NCBI RefSeq assembly: GCF_007858445.1
Contig: NZ_VIGV01000004.1
Span: forward strand, 310,001-374,000
DNA length: 64,000 nucleotides
From: Tsukamurella sputi
GTDB taxonomy: Bacteria; Actinomycetota; Actinomycetes; Mycobacteriales; Mycobacteriaceae
Direction: 5' to 3'
The notes below the pieces were generated by a model. The model saw only the letters and a list, made by a program, of their open reading frames with translations, did no database searches and was not told the DNA's origin. Position numbers and translations under genes: made by a program. This document shows positions 1-5,775 of the stretch, piece by piece. Within the stretch, counting starts at the first letter, position 1, and each line of letters starts with the position of its first letter.

Positions 1-1
1 T

Positions 2-259
2 TTCGTGCTCGACTCGTTCACCGGCCGCTCGCCCGTGCCGGAGCCCGCGCTGGACCCGGAGCTCGACTCGCTCACCCCTCGTGAGCTGGAGGTGCTGCGC
101 CTGCTCGCCCGGGGGTACACCTATCGGGAGATCGCCGAGGACCTGTTCATCTCGGTCAAGACCGTCGAGACGCACGCCTCGAACGTGCTCCGCAAGACGC
201 AGCAGAGCAACCGCAACGCCCTGACCCGCTGGGCGCACACGCGCCACCTCGCGGACTGA
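2..259 (+). CDS. LuxR-family response regulator, C-terminal part
   Basis: Only the C-terminal end of this gene is in the window; the reading frame is open to the left edge, so the true start lies outside. The visible part is a GerE/LuxR helix-turn-helix: LTPRELEVLRLLARGYTYRE followed by IAEDLFISVKTVETHASNVL, the usual DNA-recognition pattern of NarL/FixJ response regulators. A receiver domain is expected upstream but cannot be seen. It presumably binds promoter DNA as a dimer after phosphorylation by a sensor kinase. It converges with the Ser/Thr kinase gene, leaving about 9 bp between their stop codons. The GTG at position 5 is probably an internal Val codon rather than the start. Confidence 0.85.
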   Translation, partial: FVLDSFTGRSPVPEPALDPELDSLTPRELEVLRLLARGYTYREIAEDLFISVKTVETHASNVLRKTQQSNRNALTRWAHTRHLAD

Positions 260-268
260 TCGCGGGGC

Positions 269-1441
269 TCAGCCCAGGGCGATGATGACGCCCGCGACGA
301 TCGCGGCGAGCAGGATGAAGCCGCCGATGATCCATGCCGCGAGCACGGCGTTCGACATCTTCGACGGCGGCGCGACGGGCGGCGGCGTGTAGGTGCTCGG
401 CCGCGGCGCGGGAGGGACGGGGCGCTTGCGCTCGATCGGGCCCGACGATGCCGTGCGCGCCGACCCCGCCCGGTCGCCGGGCGTCCGCTCGCCGGCGGAC
501 CGTCGGAGCCAGACGGCCGGCGCGCCGTCCCCGGCCTGGAGCGGTGCGCTGAGGATCGCCGCGGGATTGCCGCCGCCGGCGGCGACCACGGCGAGCCGGT
601 CCCGCGCCTCGGTGAGCGAGGGGCGGCGCTTCGGGCTCGGCTGCAGCATGTCGAGGATCACGTGGATCAGCGGACCGTCGTGCTTGGGCGGATTGATCTG
701 TCCCAGAGCGACTTTGTGCAGTAGAGCGATCGAGTCCTCGTCGACGCCGAAGGGCGGCGCACCCTCGAGCGCGGTGTACAGCGTGGCGCCCAGCGAGTAC
801 AGGTCGGAGGCCTCCGAGGGCTCGGTGCCCCGGGCGACCTCGGGCGCGAAGTAGGCGGGCGTGCCGGTGATGATGCCGGCGGGGCCGGCCTCGTCGCCCT
901 TGGCCCGGGCGATGCCGAAGTCCGAGAGCTTGACGGTGCCCGACGCCCGGCCGCGGTTGGCGATGAGGATGTTGCCGGGCTTGATGTCGCGGTGGATGAT
1001 GCCCGATTCGTGGGCCTCGATGAGGGCATCGGCCATCTGTGCGCCGATCTGCGCGACCTGCCGCTCCGGCATCGTGCCCGTCATGTGCAGGACCTGGGCG
1101 AGCGAGCGGGAGGGTAGGTACTCCATCACCAGCCAGGGCTCGCCGCGGTCGAGGGCCACGTCGTACATCGCGACGGCGTTGCGGTGCTGCAGGCGTGCCG
1201 CGAGACGCCCCTCGTGCAGTGCGCGCCGGCGGAGCTCCTGCGCCTCCTCCTCGGTGAGGCCCGCGGTGGAGATCACCTGCTTGGCGGCCACGTCGCGCTC
1301 CAGGCGTTCGTCGCGGGCCAGCCACACGGCGCCCATGCCGCCGCCGCCGATCTTGGAGGTCAGGCGGTATCGTCCGGCAACGAGGTAGTCGGGCCCGGGA
1401 ACGCCCCTGATCGCTCCGCCCGCACCCGTCGATTCCGCCAC
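269..1441 (-). CDS. membrane-anchored serine/threonine protein kinase
   Basis: A Hanks-type (PknB-like) kinase of about 390 aa. The glycine loop GGGGMGAVW, the lysine of DVAAKQV, the catalytic loop HRDIKPGNIL, DFG and a PAYFAPEV activation segment are all visible, so it should be active. A Pro-rich linker follows, then one C-terminal membrane helix (AWIIGGFILLAAIVAGVIIA) with almost nothing after it, so there is no external sensor domain. The GTG start at 1441 was chosen because an AGGA sits 8 nt upstream and it avoids overlap with the CGNR gene, whose stop lies 17 bp upstream. The frame could open further upstream, but that would overlap. The substrate is unknown. The two genes probably form one transcript. 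Confidence 0.9.
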   Translation of the reverse strand: MAESTGAGGAIRGVPGPDYLVAGRYRLTSKIGGGGMGAVWLARDERLERDVAAKQVISTAGLTEEEAQELRRRALHEGRLAARLQHRNAVAMYDVALDRGEPWLVMEYLPSRSLAQVLHMTGTMPERQVAQIGAQMADALIEAHESGIIHRDIKPGNILIANRGRASGTVKLSDFGIARAKGDEAGPAGIITGTPAYFAPEVARGTEPSEASDLYSLGATLYTALEGAPPFGVDEDSIALLHKVALGQINPPKHDGPLIHVILDMLQPSPKRRPSLTEARDRLAVVAAGGGNPAAILSAPLQAGDGAPAVWLRRSAGERTPGDRAGSARTASSGPIERKRPVPPAPRPSTYTPPPVAPPSKMSNAVLAAWIIGGFILLAAIVAGVIIALG

Positions 1442-1458
1442 GCCGTTGATCCTAAGGG

Positions 1459-2007
1459 TCAGGCCCGGCGCGCGCGGTACGCGGCCACGTTCAAGCGGTT
1501 GTTGCACCCGTCGTCGCAGAATCGGCGGGAGCTGTTGCGGCTGAAGTCCACCAGCACGCCCGCGCAGTCCGGCGCGGCGCAGCGGCGCAGCCGATCGAGG
1601 GCACCGGCGCGCACCACGTCGACCATGCCCATCGCGGGCTCGGCGAGGAAGCGCTCCGCGATCGGCGTCGCGTCGTTCCAGCCGTGCAGGTGGTACGGCC
1701 AGTCGTCGTGCCGGACGAGCTGCGGGAGGACGGCCGCATCGCGCAGCATCCGGTTCACCAGGTCGACGGTGCCGGCCTCGTCGCCCGCGAGGTCCCAGAG
1801 GCCCCGCAGGACGCGCCGCACGGCGTGTACTCGGCTCAGCTCGTCCTCACGCAGGGGGATCGGTCCGGTCCATCCCCAGCGCTCGACGAAGGCGCGCAGC
1901 GCATCGACGTCGGGCAGGCGCTCGACGCGTTCGGTGCGCGCGTCGGGGGCGGTGTTCACCAGGTCGGCGGCGCTCGCGAGTGCGGATCGGGTGTCGTAGG
2001 AGAACAT
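1459..2007 (-). CDS. CGNR zinc-finger (ABATE-type) putative regulator
   Basis: A protein of 182 aa with the two-part structure of the CGNR family: an N-terminal helical ABATE-like region (about residues 1-125) and a C-terminal zinc finger with the pattern CAAPDCAGVLVDFSRN...RRFCDDGCNNR, in which four cysteines bind a metal and the GCNNR stretch corresponds to the name-giving CGNR motif. Family members are presumed transcription regulators; the target here is unknown. The gene is divergent from the amino-acid permease at 2058, with only 50 bp between start codons, so it could control that gene. The ATG start is supported by the divergent arrangement. Confidence 0.85.
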   Translation of the reverse strand: MFSYDTRSALASAADLVNTAPDARTERVERLPDVDALRAFVERWGWTGPIPLREDELSRVHAVRRVLRGLWDLAGDEAGTVDLVNRMLRDAAVLPQLVRHDDWPYHLHGWNDATPIAERFLAEPAMGMVDVVRAGALDRLRRCAAPDCAGVLVDFSRNSSRRFCDDGCNNRLNVAAYRARRA

Positions 2008-2045
2008 GACGCTGCGAATGCTAACCGCAGCGGTGTCGGGGTCGC

Positions 2046-2060
2046 TACTCTCATCGGGTG
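2046..2060 (+). promoter_or_regulatory. -10 box just upstream of the permease GTG
   Basis: TACTCT (2046-2051) fits the actinobacterial -10 pattern TAnnnT and ends 6 nt before the GTG at 2058. If it is used, the transcript would start at or next to the start codon, giving a leaderless mRNA. No Shine-Dalgarno sequence is visible, which agrees with this reading. Confidence 0.4.
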
Positions 2061-3563
2061 TCCAGCCCGCTTGGAATCACCCCAGACGAAACTCTCCGCA
2101 AAGGTCTGCAGAGTCGCCACATCAGCATGATCGCGCTCGGCGGCGCGATCGGCACCGGCCTGTTCGTGGCGTCCGGCGCCACGATCAGCAAGGCCGGCCC
2201 CGGTGGCGCCCTTCTGGCCTACGCGCTCATGGGCGTCATGGTCTTCTTCCTCATGCAGAGCCTCGGCGAGATGTCGGCCTACATGCCGTGCAGCAACCCG
2301 TTCGAGGAGTACGGCACCCGGTTCGTCAGCAAGTCCTTCGGTTTCGCGGCCGGATGGAACTACTGGTTCAACTGGTCGATCACGCTGGCCGCGGAGGTGG
2401 TGGCGGGCGGCCTGATCATGAAGTTCTGGCTGCCCGACGTGCCCTCGTGGCTGTGGTCGCTGATCTTCCTGGCGGGCCTGTTGGCGTTGAACCTGTTCGC
2501 GGTGAAGGCCTTCGGCGAGGCGGAGTTCTGGTTCGCCTCGATCAAGGTGATCGCCGTGGTGGTCTTCCTGATCGTCGGCGTGCTCATGGTGCTGGGTGTG
2601 GTCGGCGACGGCCCGTCCCCCGGTTTCTCGAACTGGACCGTCGGCGATGCGCCCTTCGTGAACTGGCCGCTCGGCATGCTCTCGGTCTTCCTCATCGCCG
2701 GCTTCGCCTTCCAGGGCACGGAGATGATCGCGGTCGCGGCGGGAGAGGCGATCGAGCCGAAGAGCGCCATCCCGCGGGCGGTGCGCACCGTCTTCTTCCG
2801 CATCCTGGTCTTCTACATCGGGACGCTGACGATCATCTCCTTCCTCATCCCGTACACCAGCCCCGAGCTGCTGGACGCCTCGGAGGAGAACGTCGCCGTC
2901 GCGCCGTTCACGCTGGTCTTCAAGCTGGCTGGCATCGACGCCGCGGCGTCGATCATGAACGCCGTCATCCTCATCGCCATCCTCTCCGCCGGCAACGCCA
3001 GCCTGTTCGCCGCGACCCGCGCGCTGTACGGGCTCGGGGTCGACGGGAACGCCCCGCGGATCTTCGCCAAGGTCTCCCGGTCGGGCGTTCCCGTGGCGGC
3101 CACGGCGGCGACGGTGGCCATCGGCGCGCTGTGCTTCCTGACCAGCTTCGTCGGCGACGGTGCCGCGTACACCGCGCTGGTCGCGGCCTCGTCCGTGGCC
3201 GGTTTCGTGACCTGGATCGGCATCGCATGGGCGCACTACAAGTTCCGGAGGGCGTGGAACGTGCAGGGCCGCTCGCTCGACGCGCTGCCGTACAAGGCGT
3301 GGCTGTACCCGGCGGGACCGATCGTGGCGCTGCTCATGTCCATCGCGGTGATCGCGGGCCAGGGCTATCTCGCCTACCAGGACTCCGGCTCGGGCCCCAG
3401 CATCGGTCTCTGGTTCACCACGTACGCGGCCCTGATCCTGTTCCTCGGGCTGTGGTGGGGGCACAAGCTGATCACCAGGACACCGACCGTCGACGCGGCG
3501 ACGGCGGACCTGTCGCCCGTCGCGGCCGCCTCCGCGCACCACGATCCGAACCGCGTGGGCTGA
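2058..3563 (+). CDS. amino-acid permease, APC superfamily (AAT/GABA-lysine type)
   Basis: A 501-aa polytopic membrane protein with about 12 hydrophobic segments. The first region, LQSRHISMIALGGAIGTGLF followed by VASGATISKAGPGGALLAYA, is the hallmark of the amino-acid transporter (AAT) branch of the APC superfamily, related to GabP, LysP and AroP. These are proton-coupled uptake carriers in the cytoplasmic membrane. The conserved FQGTEMIAVAAGEAIEPKSAIPRA segment lies near the middle. Substrate specificity cannot be read from sequence. The gene is monocistronic, followed by a strong hairpin at 3585. The divergent CGNR gene may be its regulator. Confidence 0.9.
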   Translation: MSSPLGITPDETLRKGLQSRHISMIALGGAIGTGLFVASGATISKAGPGGALLAYALMGVMVFFLMQSLGEMSAYMPCSNPFEEYGTRFVSKSFGFAAGWNYWFNWSITLAAEVVAGGLIMKFWLPDVPSWLWSLIFLAGLLALNLFAVKAFGEAEFWFASIKVIAVVVFLIVGVLMVLGVVGDGPSPGFSNWTVGDAPFVNWPLGMLSVFLIAGFAFQGTEMIAVAAGEAIEPKSAIPRAVRTVFFRILVFYIGTLTIISFLIPYTSPELLDASEENVAVAPFTLVFKLAGIDAAASIMNAVILIAILSAGNASLFAATRALYGLGVDGNAPRIFAKVSRSGVPVAATAATVAIGALCFLTSFVGDGAAYTALVAASSVAGFVTWIGIAWAHYKFRRAWNVQGRSLDALPYKAWLYPAGPIVALLMSIAVIAGQGYLAYQDSGSGPSIGLWFTTYAALILFLGLWWGHKLITRTPTVDAATADLSPVAAASAHHDPNRVG

Positions 3564-3584
3564 TACTCCGATCGCTCGATGAAG

Positions 3585-3614
3585 GCGGATCGCCCCGGTA
3601 TGCGGGCGATCCGC
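3585..3614 (+). terminator. hairpin terminator after the permease
   Basis: Perfect 11-bp inverted repeat GCGGATCGCCC / GGGCGATCCGC with an 8-nt loop, 21 bp after the permease stop. There is no T-tract, as is common in high-GC actinobacteria. It also marks the last clearly chromosomal element before the accessory island. Confidence 0.6.
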
Positions 3615-3681
3615 ATGCATTCGTCCGGGCGCGGTGAAGTCGGACGCGGCGATCTTCGGGAGTGGCGGCTGGGATCACTTC

Positions 3682-4003
3682 ATGAGAGCACTGATCGTTT
3701 GCGCGCCGCGGGATAGGCACTAGGGGCAGCCCTCAGCGCACACCTGAAGACCTTGTTCGACTGTCTCGCGTGACCGACGCGACCACAAGCCCTGAACGTC
3801 AGCTTGCCGCATGTCAGGAGCTATGTCAGGCACGTGGGTACGACGTGGTTGGTGTGGCCGAAGATGTCGATGTGTCGGCAGGTAAGAGCTCGCCGTTCGA
3901 TCGTCCGCAGCTTGGTCGTTGGCTTCGTGATCCCGCGCAATACGACGTGATCGTGTTCTTCCATGTGGACGGGTCAAGCTCCGAGGCGCGTAGCAGCGCC
4001 TGA
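3682..4003 (+). pseudogene. large serine integrase remnant (Bxb1-like), disrupted
   Basis: Two pieces of a large serine recombinase N-terminus can be read. An ATG at 3682 gives MRALIV; then, in another frame from about 3755, VRLSRVTDATTSPERQLAAC continues with CQARGYDVVGVAEDVDVSAG and DVIVFFHVD. This closely follows the N-terminus of mycobacteriophage Bxb1 integrase (MRALVVIRLSRVTDATTSPERQ). The catalytic serine (TCT, 3764-3766) is kept. About 58 bp (3700-3757) separate the two pieces, break the frame and introduce a TAG. The gene is also cut after about 70 residues; the tail to the stop at 4003 is unrelated. Most of the catalytic domain and all DNA-binding domains are missing, so it cannot be active. 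Confidence 0.8.
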
Positions 4004-4042
4004 GATCGGTGCTGAGAGCCCAACACGCGCTCACCGGAGGTC

Positions 4043-5080
4043 GTGCATGCGGCGAATCGGTCACAGCATGTCGGGATTACCTGGGATGCTTTCTGCGTGG
4101 CCGTGAAGATTAAGCCCCCTGAGGCGAACACCGAATTCAGTCTTGCGAACTGGTCTTACAACCTCGACGCCTCGCGAGTCGACCCGTGGCACGATGACAT
4201 GGGTTTGTTCCACTACACCGATATTGGAGGCTTGTGGGGGATACTTTCAAGCAGTCAAATCTGGGCCACTCATACCTACTACCTAAACGACTCGTCCGAG
4301 ATCGAGTTTGGCCTATCCTGGATCAATGAATTGCTCAAGCATGGTGAGAAGGAGGCCGCGAAACTGGTCGACAAGGAGGCTGACGAGGAATGGACTAGCA
4401 CGGCGAACGTCCTGCACAAGCTGTACCAGTTCGTGGGTGCTGCAGCATTGACCTCGCGCGACACCTTGCTTCGGGACAGCGCTCCGTTTGTCTCATGTCT
4501 GTCGTGTGCAAGCGACTCACTGACGCAGTGGCAGGCGTATGGCAACCGAGGCGGGGGGTACTCAATTCAGTTCGACGGACAAGCGTTTGAAGAATCGATC
4601 CAACAGGTGGATGAGAGTGGTGCCACGCTAACAGACCAGCCAACGATCACTGCAGCGCTTGTTGAGTATCAGACATGGAACCTGCAAAAGCGCGTAGACG
4701 AAGCGGTGAACGATTTTCTCCAGGGAACTCGAGCAGGGAAGGAAGGCGATCTAACCTACGATCAATCCCCGTCTCTTCGGGCGTTTCTTAGGCGACTAGT
4801 CGAGATATCAATGCTCTTGAAGCACCAGTCCTTCTGGCCGGAGCGGGAACGACGTATCTGTATATCTGGCGGTGCGGAGACCTTCTATTCACAGTCCGCA
4901 TTAGGGTTGATTCCGCGAATGCGGATCGGTTTCGATCCCAAGTCTGTGCGTGAGGTTATGGTTGGTCCGGGCCCGCATGAAGAGGCCCGAAAATACTCGA
5001 TCGAGAGATTCTTAGCCGGTCAACCTGACCTGAGTCACGTCGCGGTGACCACATCCGACGTCCCTTACAGGGCGCCCTGA
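4043..5080 (+). CDS. DUF2971 domain protein
   Basis: About 345 aa. The core pattern LFHYTDIGGLWGILSSSQIW, a YLNDSSEIEFG segment, FVSCLSCASDSLTQWQAYG and GGGYSIQFD matches the DUF2971 family as I know it: an N-terminal H-Y-T motif, an ND..E motif, then a Ser/Trp/Gln-rich motif. The family has no established function. The arrangement loosely recalls ADP-ribosyltransferase-fold proteins, which is only a guess. The start is uncertain: GTG 4043 has GGAGG only 2 nt upstream, while GTG 4103 and ATG 4199 are in frame. The gene lies in the low-GC island and converges with the small gene at 5140 over a hairpin terminator. Codon use is less GC-biased than that of its chromosomal neighbours. Confidence 0.75.
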   Translation: MHAANRSQHVGITWDAFCVAVKIKPPEANTEFSLANWSYNLDASRVDPWHDDMGLFHYTDIGGLWGILSSSQIWATHTYYLNDSSEIEFGLSWINELLKHGEKEAAKLVDKEADEEWTSTANVLHKLYQFVGAAALTSRDTLLRDSAPFVSCLSCASDSLTQWQAYGNRGGGYSIQFDGQAFEESIQQVDESGATLTDQPTITAALVEYQTWNLQKRVDEAVNDFLQGTRAGKEGDLTYDQSPSLRAFLRRLVEISMLLKHQSFWPERERRICISGGAETFYSQSALGLIPRMRIGFDPKSVREVMVGPGPHEEARKYSIERFLAGQPDLSHVAVTTSDVPYRAP

Positions 5081-5096
5081 GCCGGGTCTATTCCAC

Positions 5097-5120
5097 CGCC
5101 CCCGCATGAGAGCGGAGGCG
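5097..5120. terminator. bidirectional hairpin between convergent island genes
   Basis: Inverted repeat CGCCCCCGC / GCGGAGGCG (one mismatch) around a 6-nt loop, placed in the 59-bp gap between the convergent DUF2971 gene and the 78-aa gene. Position and symmetry suit a terminator working in both directions. Confidence 0.45.
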
Positions 5121-5139
5121 ATGTTCCCGTTGGGTGTGG

Positions 5140-5376
5140 TCAGGCTTCGTCGGTCGCGTCGTCGGCCTTGGTGCGCTTGGCCTCCTGCTCCTTGAGGTAG
5201 GCCCCGTACTGGCGCTTGAGAGCGGTCAAGTCCTTGGAGCCGAACGCGTAGCGTGCATGTCCTTCCTCGGCGCGCTTATCGTAGCCGACCGCGCGGAGGA
5301 ACTTGCGAGACGCCATAGCGTCGGGAGTCCTGACCTTCTCGGCGGCCTCGATGCTGGTGAAGTTGTTGGTAGCCAC
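5140..5376 (-). CDS. small phage/plasmid-type DNA-binding-like protein
   Basis: A protein of 78 aa. FTSIEAAEKVRTPDAMASRK, then FLRAVGYDKRAEEGHARYAF, then KDLTALKRQYGAYLKEQEAK, resembles the short helix-turn-helix-like modules found in actinobacterial phages and plasmids, where a helix with a conserved RKFLR segment is followed by a G..RY.F strand and a basic helix. This assignment is by pattern only. The C-terminus is charged (Lys/Glu/Asp). AAGGA lies about 8 nt before the ATG. A 7-bp hairpin is found about 25 bp upstream. It lies downstream of, and on the same strand as, the CHAT gene, with about 400 bp between them, and may be an element-encoded regulator. Confidence 0.6.
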   Translation of the reverse strand: MATNNFTSIEAAEKVRTPDAMASRKFLRAVGYDKRAEEGHARYAFGSKDLTALKRQYGAYLKEQEAKRTKADDATDEA

Positions 5377-5775
5377 GATGATTGGTCCTTTCGGTGGGGT
5401 CGTGAGCTTTGCTCACGGTTGAACGTGAGGACCATAAGTGACTGGGGCCGGCACTCCAAGGCGTAGGGAAAGAGCCACGTCAGCGCCGTGACCAGCAACA
5501 GCACGTGCAGCACGTCCACACGGCTCCCGAGCGCAATGCTGCGCGCCCGACTGCGCAATGCGCGCACATCGACGTGTACACGCGTACGTGAGGCGCGCGG
5601 GACGGCTTGGGAACCGATCGCCTGGCTGGTGCGTCTAACCAATATGGGCGATGAACTGAACAGGTTGCTTGAGGACTGCTGGGTGGCGTGGATCAGTACG
5701 TAAGGTGTGGAAACGCCGCCAGAGTTGGACCGCGCGCGTCCTTGCCGACAACGCCAAATGGAAGTCTCCGTCAGT
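5377..5775. other. intergenic stretch of 399 bp in the island
   Basis: This gap between the 78-aa gene and the CHAT gene (both minus strand) holds no gene I can support. CGTGAGC-TTT-GCTCACG (5401-5417) is a perfect 7-bp hairpin in the presumed leader of the 78-aa gene. A minus-strand frame starting with TTG at 5642 contains one hydrophobic run (VLHVLLLVTALTWLF) but runs into the 78-aa gene in another frame and has no ribosome site, so it is not annotated. Confidence 0.4.

Noticed and set aside
1956-3620. Long minus-strand open frame opposite the amino-acid permease.
   Set aside because: High-GC shadow frame: low-complexity Arg/Gly/Asp-rich translation with no domain, fully inside a clear gene.
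4047-4106. A 19-codon frame after GGAGG ahead of the DUF2971 gene, ending in GTGA at GTG 4103.
   Set aside because: Could be a leader peptide, but no conservation evidence; kept only as a note on the uncertain DUF2971 start.
5226-5642. Minus-strand frame with one hydrophobic run, considered as a small membrane partner of the CHAT protease.
   Set aside because: TTG start without ribosome site, Arg/Ser-rich remainder, and overlap with the better-supported 78-aa gene.
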